The notes below the pieces were generated by a model, which saw only the letters and a list, made by a program, of their open reading frames with translations, was not told the DNA's origin and searched no databases. Positions 22,444 through 33,078 of a DNA stretch of 64,000 bases are shown here, piece by piece; the first letter of the stretch is position 1; each line of letters begins with the position of its first letter. Origin of the DNA: Laccaria trichodermophora (taxonomy: Eukaryota > Basidiomycota > Agaricomycetes > Agaricales > Hydnangiaceae). The DNA lies in the NCBI GenBank assembly GCA_018417955.1, contig JACTVC010000007.1:62001-126000 (forward strand), given 5' to 3'. The translations under genes and the position numbers were made by a program.

Positions 22444-25400
22444 CACTTCAGTCACCCACCTTGACCAAGCTATTAGCCTTGTTATGAGTCCTTACAAGTT
22501 TACGAGTAAGACTCATTCTTTATCAACTGAGGACTTAGGCAAATTTTTCATTCATTCATTGATTCACCTTTCATCACCGCAGGAACTTTTTCTCTTAAAC
22601 AGAAAAGCAGCCATAAAATCAGGGAAAATAGCTAGAAAATTAGCAAAAAAAATGTAAAAAATCAGAATATTGCTTAGTAAGGTGAGGAGGCTGTGTTCAG
22701 GGGTCAGGGTCAATATCTAAATATAGAAACCACCTAAAAGTTGCCAGAAAATCAGAAAAAAATACCCAAAAATTAAGAGGCATCTTCTCTGTCACCATAG
22801 TGTTGAAGGGGCTGTGTTCAGGGTTCAGGGTCCATATCTAAATATAGAACAAAGGAAGAAAAATGGTTAGTAAGTCAGAAAAAAATGAGTAAAAATAAAA
22901 ATCATACTTTTTTGTTGCCATAATGTATGAGGGGCTGTGTCCAGTGTTCAGGGTCCATATCTAAATATGAAAAATTAAGACAACTATCTATTATGCAATA
23001 TGACTATATCATCAGACCAGCCTTCTTGCTCTTTGAGATATTGGTCAAAAATGCATGACAATTTCCAAAAAGTATCCAATTTTTTCAGTATTTTGTGTTT
23101 TTCTTAATAAGGAATGGTCTGTATGACATTATTTATATATATGTGTAAAGGTAAGGAAAGGGGCTACAATTGTTGTTGGTGGAGCTAAGTGAGAGGCTGT
23201 GTTTCTGATACCGTGGGAATTTTAACCTAAAAAGGAAATTCATTACAGATATATAGAGCATGCTATTATAGGTCACAAAATATAACTAACCATCCTCTTT
23301 CCTGAGATATATCCAACAGGACTGTGGGAATATGGTCTATTTACAAATATAGAACAAAACTCAGAAAATCATAGAGTGATTGCATGTCATTGCAGCTGAT
23401 GGAATGTCAGGAGGGTGGTCACATGACCAATTTCCTACTTTAAATTTAGAGTCCACAGGAAGGACTCATACATGCCATGCAAAGCACTGGCCCACACCCA
23501 CAAGTAAAATGTAAGAATGTATCCAGGCTAATAGGTTCTTCAGCCATTTATTTTTTTTGCCTCTGGAGAAAAATATATTATTCCATTGGGCAAAAATGTT
23601 TGGCCTTCAATATTGTGACCAGAAATATTTGGGCTGATATTTTGCAATGAAAAATATCCTAGCCATCTGAAAGTGGTTGGATATATTTGAAGCATGTTAG
23701 AGTGGTAGGAAATATTTGAAGTGTTTCAGACTGGTAGGAAATGTTTTAGCTATGTGACATTGCTCAAAAATATTTTAGTCATGTCACACTGCTAAGAAAT
23801 ATTTTAGCTATGTCACACTGCTCAGAAATCTTTTGACCATGTCACACTGCTCAGATATATTTGAGCCATGTCACATAAGCCAAATATTTCCTGCCAGTGT
23901 CATGGAGTATCTGGGGTCCTAGTTTCAAAAAAAAAAACTTCAAATATTTCTGACCATTCAAACTTTTATCTTCTAGATTCAACTTTTCTACAAAATTTAT
24001 CATGAATATAATTTTGGTCCTAAACTTGCCTTTTTACTCTTATATTGTATTTTTATCATAGAAAAAGCAGATTATATATTGCAAGCAACTGTATCTATTG
24101 GTATTCAGCTATCTGTTGTATAGTTATAGCCTCTAAATTCTGCTTTATCACATAATGAATCTTGTTACTGACTGCTCTTATATTGTGTTTATATTGATAA
24201 TTGCCTACAATAAACCAGCTGTACTTACTGAATTGTGACCAATGCCTATTGGTGTCTGTAGCTAATCCATTCCATATTGATTGTATCAGACAGAAAAAGC
24301 TCTAGCTAGGATTTATGCAAATGTGATGAGTCATATGACACATAAACATGTTGTTGAAATGTATCACATGACATAATGTATTCATCACATTTCTCTCTTA
24401 AATAAACATTGGAATAATTAGCCACCAGAATTCTCTGGAATGAGTATACCAGGAATGATCTTAAACTAACTTTCATTTCCATTTTCATTGAGTTCTGACA
24501 TGGTTCCGAAAGGCAGTTCCTCATGGTGTATAATGGATATATCAAGTCTTTTTTTTGTTTTTCATTGCAATACATTCATGAAGATCATTAAAATTTGCTT
24601 CTTTGGACATGTACCCAAGACTCTCGCAACAGCATCCAAGAATAATGCTTTTTTTTTCTCTTTATTCTTACCCAATTTTATAGCTAATTTTCATCTAAAA
24701 ATGTACATCTTTTCTTGTCTGAAATTACATACTGGACCTGTAAATTAACACCTAACATTATAGCTAATTGTGAAATAATAGAGCAGCTGACTTCCCATTC
24801 CAGTTCAATCATCTGTTTGTTTTGTTGATGGCCAGACATTTTTCACTATTTAGAAATGTGCACAGACCAAGTAAATAATTTATTTATATAATCAATGACC
24901 ATTTCCAGCATGTGAATTTGTTTTCTAACTTTTTGGCTGTAATTTTAGTAACTACTATATTAGGACCTGTGAACAGACCATGCAAACATCCACCCATCAT
25001 CAACACCTGATTTCTTTCTGATTTTATTCTGGTAGTATTCCAAATTTGTGTGGTCTAATAAATTATATGTGTGTTGAATGTGGGAGCTGTCAATGAAAGT
25101 CATACAGCAAGCTGGAATGACGATGGTGTGAAGACTTGGTCACAGGTCAGTTCAAAGAGAGGAAGAATGAGTGAGACTAGAAGTGGGTGTATTTTAATGA
25201 GATTTGAGATTGCTCCAGATATTCAAAGCTACCTTTGAAATCCACAACAGGTTGGATACAGATGCAGAAAGGGATAATAGTGCAGATGTAATAAGACCTG
25301 CTCTGATAAACTGGTTTTGTAACACAGAAGTTTAGCAAGTAATTTGACTTTATCAGAGTCACTGAATACTCTTGTTGTGAAGGCATTGAGTATGGCTTGT

Positions 25401-26338
25401 TAGCAAGTTGGTGGTTCAAAGCAAGCTGGAGGCAAGATTACATTGTCAGCTGGTTAACCTCACCAACTGTAGCAGTAAGTGACAAGTTGCAAGGTGAGAT
25501 CCCCTGGGTCACCTATATGGTACCTCCCTATGATAACTATATATTGGAAGGTCCTGATTGATGGATGTCATAGAGTGTGGAAGGGTGTAAGGCTGTATTA
25601 GGTATACAGCTGTCTATACTACCATATATATGCACCAGTAGGTGAAGGAGTAATCTTTCATTTATCCAACCTTTTGGTGTAGTGGTTGCATTGTGTTTCA
25701 TATGGCCATGTTACATTAAATGAAAGACAACAGCATGTCTCTCCCAGTATCACTTTTTTGAGAAATTTCTAGAGAAGGAGTGGGGATTGTGCAGTGGAAT
25801 TCTGAAGCATCAACTGGATACTGGCAGAATTTCTCATGGACCAAGATCTCACTGTATTTTAGCTAATCACAGCTTGGTCTTCACACCATTATTGTTTTGG
25901 CTCACTATACAACATTCATCAACAGCTCCCCAGATATAACACATAGATAGTGTGTTACATATCTACTGTAGCAGGGATATGGGATCCTACTCTTCCTCTA
26001 TATCATTTACTTTCCATTACTTAGCATTTGTATCACATGACTCCCTCCCATACTTGTCAGTAGTAGTCATGTGACAATTCACCTTCTTACATCTCTACCA
26101 CCACTGCATCTATTGCTTTATAGCAGGTGTTCTATCATAGCTCAAACCAATAGGCAAGTGTTATTGTGTATTAACAGGTCACTGACACTTTGCTCCAAGA
26201 GAACAAGTGTCAGCACCAGTTAATCAGGGTAGATCTTATCAGATCTGCAGTGTTATCCCTTCCTGTGTCTGTATCCAACCTCTCATGGATTTCTGAAGAG
26301 GTAGCAGGGGTTGTAGCTTTGGATTTCCATCTAGTTAC
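22444..26338. mobile_element. Left half of a foldback element (with disrupted terminal repeat)
   Basis: CACTTCAGTCACCCACCTTG starts at 22444, only 20 bp after the end of copy C. The terminal repeat stops at 22482 and resumes at 23506 after a 1,023-bp insert. The loop type (AAAATGTAAGAATG) is that of A, B and F. From 23506 to about 24240 it follows the usual arm. Core blocks follow at 24840-26000, in the same orientation as copy D. It ends at the left end of copy B. The right half expected across B (53064-55072) has a different loop type, so the two may not be one element. Confidence 0.75.
22483..23505. mobile_element. 1,023-bp insertion inside a foldback terminal repeat
   Basis: The insert begins TATGAGTCCTT (22483-22493), and the inverse AAGGACTCATA lies at 23460-23470, 35 bp before the insert ends. 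Inside are about three ~110-bp units with GGGGCTGTGTTCAGGGTTCA. No clear target duplication is present. It may be a small inverted-repeat element plus extra sequence. Confidence 0.5.
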
Positions 26339-26904
26339 CACTTCAGTCACCCACCTTGAACAAGCTATTAGCCTTGTAAAATGTAAGAATGTATCCAGGC
26401 TAATAGGTTGTGTGGCCATTTATTCTTCTTGCCTTGGGAGAAAATATAATATTGGATGGGTAGAAAATGTTTGACCTTCAATATTGTGACCAGAAATATT
26501 TGGGTAGATAAATTGTGTTCAAAAATATCCTAGTCAAGTGAAAGTGGTCAGAAATATTTGAAGGGGTTCAAACTGGTAAGAAATATTTGAAGTGTTTCAG
26601 ACTGGTAAGAAATGTTTGAGCCAAGTCAAGCTGGTAAGAAATATTTGAGGTCTGCCAAAGTGGCTAGAAATATTTCAGTGGTGTGACATCGCTTGGATAT
26701 ATTCTAAGCATGTCACACTGCTGAAAATTATTTTAGCCTTGTCACATGGCTCAAACATATCTGACCAGTGTCACGGGGTATCTGGGGTCCCAATTTCAAG
26801 AAAAAAACTTTGTTTTTCTGGTGCAGTTTTCTCATCATTTTGTACATTGCTTTTTTTTCCCCTCAAAACTCATCTAAGTTTGTTCTCACCAATACCCTGC
26901 TTCT

Positions 26905-27590
26905 GTCTGCCATTTTTACCACTCTAAGTCTGTTTTCACCAACATCCCACTTCTCTCTGTCATGTTCACACCACTCTAAGGTTGTTTTCACCAACACCCC
27001 ACTACTCTCTGTCATGTTCACCACTCTGAATCTGTTTTCACCAACACACCACTTCTCTCTGTCATGTTCACCACTCTAAGTCTGTTTTCACCAATATCCC
27101 ACTTCTCTCTGTCATGTTCACCACTTTAAGTCTGTTTTCACTAACATCCCACTTCACAACTAAACCAAGTTAGCATCCTCCAGCAGCTTTCCCCCATTGT
27201 TTTCACCAACACCCCCCTTCTATCTGCCATGTTCACCATTTGAAACTTAACCAAGTTAGCATCCCTCAGCAGCTTTCCCCTATTGTTTTCATCAATAGCC
27301 CCCTTCTATCTGCCATGTTCACCATTCAAAACTCAACCAAGTCAGGATCCCTCAGCAGCCCTCCCCCATTGTTTTCACCAACACCCCCTTCTATCTGCCA
27401 TGTTCATCATTTAAAATACAACCAAGTTAGCATCTCTTAGCAGCTTTCCCCTATTGTTTTCACCAACACCCCCCTTCTATCAGCCATGTTCACCATTTGA
27501 AACTCAACCAAGTTAGCATCACCCAGCAGCTTTCCCCCACTATTTTCACCAACACACTTCTATCTGCTGTGTTCATCATTTAAAAAGGAA
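26905..27590. repeat. Tandem 50-bp and 88-bp repeats in left arm of B
   Basis: 26905-27170 has about five to six units of the type GTTTTCACCAACATCCCACT with period 49-50 bp. 27180-27590 has about five units of ~88 bp with AACCAAGTTAGCATCCCTCA. The mirror arrays are at about 51880-52520, one 50-bp unit shorter. Open frames in them are by-products. Confidence 0.9.
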
Positions 27591-27599
27591 CTCAAACCT

Positions 27600-27905
27600 T
27601 TCTTAACCTGTCAAAACTATCCAAATATTTATTTGAAAGAATTCTTCACAAGCTAAACATTTCTAAATACAACAAGAAATTTCTTACAAAGATTTCTTGT
27701 CAATACAAACTTTTTGAAGAAGATTTCTTATCCAGTCAAAGATATTTGAACTTGTAAACATTTCCAAGTACAATAAGAAATATTTCATGAAGATTTCTTG
27801 CCAGTACAAACATTTGAAAAAGACTTCTTATCCAGTCAAAGATCTTTGAACTTGTAAACATTTCTTGTCAGTACAAACATTTTGAAGATTTCCTATATCT
27901 TTCAA
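27600..27905. repeat. ~85-bp AAATATTTCTT-type repeats in left arm of B
   Basis: About three units carry CAGTCAAAGATCTTTGAACT and TCTTGTCAGTACAAACATTT. The mirror in the right arm (51440-51830) has one extra unit. Confidence 0.8.
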
Positions 27906-28059
27906 CTATATCTTAAACCAGGATATATTACAACAATATCATTTTAAACTATATCCTGAATTAAGCACAAATGGTTAGTTGATGTATCTGTAATTTTCAC
28001 CAGACAAAGGTGCAATTTATTGATTATGACTACATAGATTTACATTACTACATTGACTA

Positions 28060-29200
28060 CTAAAGAAATATAGAGAAGGGGAATGAGGGAGAGGGGGTGG
28101 AGATTGGTGGGCAACAAGAGAGGGGGAAAGGGGTGGCAGGCAATGAGAGAGAGGGGGAGTGCTGGGAAATTAGGGAGAGGGCTAGGGAGTGAGGGAGTGG
28201 AAGTGAGGTAATGAGGGAAGTGAATGAATGGGGGAGGAAGTGAGGGAATGGGGAAGGAAGTGAGGGAATGGGGGAGGGATGGAGTGGGGGAGGGATGGAG
28301 AGGGAATGGGATGGCAGTGAGGGATAGGCAATGATTGAGCCCCTGTCGCCGTTTGTAGGTGGCGTTGGTGGTGGCTCATCTTCGTTTGTGGGGTGGGCGC
28401 CCAGCGTGTCTTCATGGTGGTGGGCGCTCGACGTGTCTTTGTGGTGGTGGGCGCTCGGCGTGTCTTTGTGGTGGTGGGCGCTCAGTGTGTCTTCGTCGTC
28501 GTCCGTCCGTCGTTTGTTGACCATCGTCGTCGTTTTTCCATCATTGCACGTGGTGGGTGATGTGGGATGTGCTAGCTGTTGACTGCCCACTGGTGGAGTG
28601 GGCGGTTGACACCATTGGGCGGTCGACAGTGCTGGGCCTGTGTTAGTAACATGGGTGGGGATAGAGACAGTCAGGTGCTTACCGTACTGAATAGAAAACA
28701 ACAACAACGACAAGGTCGTCGTCGTCCCTTTGTATCCAATATAAAATAACGACGACGACGGCGGTTACGCCGTCGGTTATGTCGTCGTCGTCGTCCCTTG
28801 TCCATCTGCGTCGGATACTTGCCACGTCGCTCGTGGGGTCGTTCATAGGTCAGGGGCCGTGGGGGTGCACCGTTCGTCGGTTTTCGTGGGCGCTGGTCGT
28901 CGATTGGCATGGGCGTTGGTCATCGATTGGCGTGGGCGTTGGTCGTCGATTGGCGTGGGCGCTGGTCGTCGATTGGCATGGGCGCTGGTCATCGTTTGCC
29001 TGTCGGTGTTTCCGTTGCTTGTTGTGTCATTGTTGTTGGGTGTCGTCGTTTTGGAGCGTTGGTCGTCATTTGCCGGTTGTCGTCGTTTGCTGGTTGTTCT
29101 TGTTGCAGGTGGGGCAGTCGTTGCCATTTGTGGGCAGCCGGGGTTGTTTGTTGTGGGGGTCGTGAGGTGGAAGTCGTGAGGTTGAAAGTAACGTCACTGT
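28060..29200. repeat. Low-complexity inner arm of B, left
   Basis: Contents in order: a GGGA/GAGG-rich stretch (28070-28320); GTGGTGGGCGCTC repeats (28400-28490); a GTCGTC run with an imperfect palindrome (28695-28800); then about five 24-bp units of CGTCGATTGGCGTGGGCG (28895-28995). It is mirrored in character by 43090-44140. Long open frames here (Ser/Pro- or Trp/Arg-rich) are by-products of the repeats. Confidence 0.75.
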
Positions 29201-29259
29201 CACAGTGTGTGACGTTCGCGTCAGTGTCTGACTTTCAGAAGATAATGGCAACGTACTGA

Positions 29260-31334
29260 ATGACGGAGACAATTTCCATTGAGGATGGCTCTAGTTACCT
29301 TAAATTAATTAAATCTCTTTAGATGTAGATGGATGTCTTTTTGTAATATTTGATAGAATGACTCAAGAATTGCCAAACTGCCAAAAATTAGGAGTTGGTA
29401 TCCAATTGGCATCTGCCCTACTATTCAACATTCATGGGATTTGCAGCAGGTAAAACACAATAGTCTACATAGAAGAGTTTCTGGATGGCTTGAAACCCCA
29501 AAAGCCACTTGTATTTATTGAGGGTGGTCATGCAAGTGTGTGGTACAATGTAATAGAAAGCAGGCTGGATAGATTTCCACCCCCAGCCTGTCTTGCATGC
29601 ACTGTTGCCTCCTTGTGAAGTTGTTGGCATCCTATAATGCACATATTTATTGTCTTCACACCAACAGCTGTTGTCTTGAAGTAAGTCAAATAAATATTCT
29701 CCTTGTTGCTGAATCCTTGTCCTTCCTCTTTTCAACTCTTAGACTCTTAGTAGAGTTCCATGGTAGCAACATACATCAGGAAATCGGTTGAGACCTATGT
29801 AGGTCTATGGAGCCTATGTAGGGACCATAGCTTCATAGGTTCCCCCCTGATATATAGATTACATAGGTCAGTGAGTACCCTATGTAGGCTGGTGGTAGGT
29901 TGCCATAGGTACTGTATCTCAACCCCCTTCTACCAAAAATGTAGCTTCACCTCTTGCTGAGGTGCTCACTCTACCATCACTTTTCACAATGATACAATTT
30001 CAAAGATGATGATTCGATGAGTCTTCAAACTTTAATGACATGGGTGAGGGAAACTTAGTGAATAAATATGACATCTTTGGGGAATTGAACTCAGAGTCTT
30101 ATGGAGAGGCCTATACAAGACATCAGTCCTCACACAATCAATATTACAGTTAGTCTATAGGAGCCTTTGCAAATATCTAGCTCTTTGGACTATACATACC
30201 ACTACTGCTGGGAAAACTTTTTATAAATTGTTCACCCAATGTTCACCTCCACTGCAAACAGTGAGAAGATGTGTCTAATAAATTGTGGCCCAGGGTAGCT
30301 TGTATCATATATACTGGTATTATGATCATAATTTCCCTCATACCCCGTTGACTGTGATATCATGTCTCCATCATTCCAAATTTTTGATGAGGTGAAATTT
30401 ATTTTGATAATCTACTGTACGCTCAGGGTATCTTTTGTACCTACCATAGTCTACAGAGGTAATGATTAACCTATGTTGACCTACTGAGCCTATGGAGACT
30501 ATGTAAATATAGCCAAACTACAGCCCAGAACCGTTTTCCTGATGTAGAGCTCAAATATAACTGGGTTTTAAACAGAATTTTTGAGGCCCTACAAGCTGCA
30601 AAAGACATGAATATCATTACTGTTCTCCAAAACTTGGCACTACCATATACAATGGTATCCCTGTTCACTTCCAACCTACAAGTGCAGATAATTAAGACAT
30701 TTCAATGATTTCATTCACAATGTCTACCCTCCAGTTAATGTTCTTCCATAGTGCTGTAAATACTACAACCTATGGTACCTTACTCCTAGTCATGTCAAAG
30801 TTCAATTCTGAACCATCAGTTCAAACTTCAACCAAACTGGCAGAACTGAACAGACAGTTTGGTTACAGTTCCAGCTGAGTTCCAGTTTGGGTTTGGGCAT
30901 GGTCAGTTCTATCTACTTTATCTACTTCACAGTTGAGGCATGAGAGAAATTTTAAGGACTGTATTCAATCCAATTCAAACTGAACAGGGCATACATGTTT
31001 TTCAATATCAGGTGGGTTGTATCAAAGGCTGAGCTCTCTGTTGCTGGTATATCTCCTCATAATAATGGTTCCAATAGTACTCTATCAACTTCTATCTAAC
31101 TTTAATCAATTTAAATACATGATTCATGGTGTATTATTAGTATTGCAACGGCCTTTTGGATATCCAAATGGGCGTCATATGTGTCACTGGATTGGTTTGA
31201 TGTGGTATTGTTTGGCTACATCATGTTTGCCAAATCGTTCATCAAACAATCACGTCCAAGACTACGACTTCGCCGACGACCATCACCACGACCATCCACC
31301 ACCGAAGACAAGGCACGAGGGCCCAGGAATACCA
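29260..31334. other. Core of copy B, left of the LTR element
   Basis: About 2 kb of AT-rich sequence without a gene I can support. Around 29790-29910 there is a cluster of CCTATGTAGG/CTATGGAGCC words, partly inverted again near 30440-30510. A 104-codon minus frame (29421-29735) contains a Trp/Tyr-rich segment but matches no family known to me. The 31250-31334 part is GC-richer and flows into the LTR target site. Confidence 0.45.
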
Positions 31335-31339
31335 CCGAC
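31335..31339 (+). other. Target-site duplication CCGAC, left copy
   Basis: Five bases CCGAC directly before the 5' LTR match those directly after the 3' LTR (43065-43069). A 5-bp duplication is normal for LTR retrotransposons. Confidence 0.9.
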
Positions 31340-31730
31340 TGTAACGGCGAGCTAATGTACTACACAGTACTTGCTACTTCCCTTCTTACGTGACCTGGGA
31401 TCATCATAATATTTACTTGTGTTTATCTATCATTATATAACGTTGTGTACATAACAAGGAGAACACACTTTGCAACCACATTATATATTACATGTGGACG
31501 GAGTCACACCCTTTCTGTACGGCTAGGCAGCCATATGCCTCCCCTCTGGGATACAAGAGTCCTGCGCCGGGTGACCGCGCCCCAGTTCCTGGGTCACAGG
31601 ATAAACTACACGTGGTACCGCTTTGCGGCACCACGTTACGAACTCTTTCACGCGTACCACGAATATTCTCCGCCGCCATCTCGCACTCACGCCTTCGTCA
31701 AGAAGTCCCGAATCGCCCTACGGTTTCACA
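31340..31730 (+). repeat. 5' LTR (391 bp)
   Basis: Starts TGTAACGGCGAGC and ends CGGTTTCACA (TG...CA). It contains a TATA-like TATATAA at 31434-31440, and the ATG at 31492 opens the large internal frame, so translation could begin within the LTR-derived leader. Confidence 0.95.
31434..31440 (+). promoter_or_regulatory. TATA-like box of the 5' LTR
   Basis: TATATAA stands 58 bp before the first ATG of the large frame, in an AT-rich part of an otherwise GC-balanced LTR. The same box is at 42768-42774 in the 3' LTR. Position fits a promoter; function is inferred. Confidence 0.45.
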
Positions 31731-33078
31731 ATGGTGGGGGCACCGCGGACTTCATCAAGATGAAGTCCCTGAGTGCAGAAGCTCGGAGAAACTACATAAG
31801 GCAAGTCTGATCAACAGATCCTGTCAACTCATGACAGTTTCCAGACCTTCGATTTCCCAAGCAAACCCAAAACCTAACAAAGGCGAGAAAACCGTTGACC
31901 ACGCCTCGCATGATGCTCCCACACCCTCGATAGCGCGAATACCCGCTGCTTTCGAGAGCAACGGCTCCACGTCTTCCATACCCATGATAGCACGACCACC
32001 CGCTGCTTCCGAGGGTAACACTTTGGCTACGTCGAACAATGGTTCTCGGCCTTCGATAATCCAGACGACATCGAAGAATCAATCTCTCCCAACCAACACG
32101 AGCTATGCCCAAGGCAGTTGCACGAAGAACTGCCAATGTCAGAATTTTGAAAGCCAGAACTTCCTCTCGCAGACAAGCCCTCAACAGTGCGAAGATGAGC
32201 CAATTGACGATCTATCCAGCCAAACCACCCTGGAATCCTCGTTAGTGCGAGATCTCGCAGCTTTCGAGGATGACAGCGCCTCTCGGGTGATTGACAGCTC
32301 CTCATCCTCGACTACTCTGTGTGAAGATGAAGCCATAAACGACCAGACCACCCAAGTCATTCTCATGCCCTCGATAGCGTGGATAATCGCTGCTTCTGAG
32401 GGTAATGACTCAGCTACAACGGACGTCGACTCTATTCCTTCCCCTTCCACGTTAGCGCGTACGTCCGCTGCTCTTGAAGATAACAACTTAGCCACGATGG
32501 GCATCGACTTTACATCTTCCGTACCTACGATAGCGCGATCATCCGCTGCTTTCAAAGGTAATCACCTGGCTATGACAGACAATGGCTTCACGCCGTCGAC
32601 AACCCTGACCACGTTGAAACGACCTCTCCCAACCAACACGAGTGATGCCCGCGGCAGTTGCGCGCAGAACTGCCATTGGCAGGGCTTTGAAAGCCGGGAC
32701 TCCCACTCGCAGTCAAGCTTTCAACCGCACGAAAACGAGCCGACCATCGACCTAACCAGTCAATTCCCCCAGGAAACCTTGTCAGCACGAAGTCTCGCAG
32801 CCTTCAAGGGCGACAGCGTCTCTCAGCTCATCGACAGCTCATCACTTTCGATTACCCTGTGCGAAAATGGGAAGACGGACCAGCAAACTGCCCAAGTCGT
32901 TCCTGTACCCTCAATAGTGCGAATAACCGCCACTTCTGAGGGTAATAACTCAGCAACGATAAACGTTGACTCTACTCTTTCCACATCCACGTTAGCGCGT
33001 TTGTCCGCTGCTTTTGAGGATAACGACTCAGCCAGGATGGGCAATAGCTCGACATCTCTCTCACCTATGCTAGAGTGA
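31492..33078 (+). CDS. First part of giant element ORF (528 codons), gag position
   Basis: The frame starts in the 5' LTR and ends at a TGA at 33076-33078. Apart from the first ~80 residues, which are LTR sequence, it is built of a degenerate repeat of about 26-30 residues with the pattern AR-x-x-AAFEGN. Longer blocks carry C-x3-C motifs (GSCTKNCQCQ, GSCAQNCHWQ) and an LCEDE/LCENG segment. A ~550-bp block recurs (about 32080 and 32620). The TGA falls exactly where other copies of the repeat have the Arg codon CGA, and the next codon is ATG of the following frame in the same phase. The protein is Ser/Thr-rich and probably disordered. It occupies the gag position but I see no capsid or CCHC knuckle. 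Confidence 0.7.
   Translation: MWTESHPFCTARQPYASPLGYKSPAPGDRAPVPGSQDKLHVVPLCGTTLRTLSRVPRIFSAAISHSRLRQEVPNRPTVSQWWGHRGLHQDEVPECRSSEKLHKASLINRSCQLMTVSRPSISQANPKPNKGEKTVDHASHDAPTPSIARIPAAFESNGSTSSIPMIARPPAASEGNTLATSNNGSRPSIIQTTSKNQSLPTNTSYAQGSCTKNCQCQNFESQNFLSQTSPQQCEDEPIDDLSSQTTLESSLVRDLAAFEDDSASRVIDSSSSSTTLCEDEAINDQTTQVILMPSIAWIIAASEGNDSATTDVDSIPSPSTLARTSAALEDNNLATMGIDFTSSVPTIARSSAAFKGNHLAMTDNGFTPSTTLTTLKRPLPTNTSDARGSCAQNCHWQGFESRDSHSQSSFQPHENEPTIDLTSQFPQETLSARSLAAFKGDSVSQLIDSSSLSITLCENGKTDQQTAQVVPVPSIVRITATSEGNNSATINVDSTLSTSTLARLSAAFEDNDSARMGNSSTSLSPMLE
31732..31748 (+). other. Candidate primer-binding site
   Basis: One base after the 5' LTR comes TGGTGGGGGCACCGCGG. TGG is the complement of a tRNA CCA end, and GGGGGCA would pair with an acceptor strand of UGCCCCC plus discriminator A, as in some alanine tRNAs. 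The tRNA identity is inference. Confidence 0.5.

Noticed and set aside
28060..29272. Pro/Ser/His- and Trp/Arg-rich frames near 28-29 kb and 43-44 kb
   Set aside because: Low-complexity repeats (GAGGG, GTCGTC, 24-bp CGATTGGCGTGGG units) explain them; no recognisable protein.
31492..33078. Programmed gag-pol stop readthrough at 33076
   Set aside because: The TGA lies at the Arg codon of a repeat unit whose other copies have CGA, and no pol domains follow. A point change is simpler.
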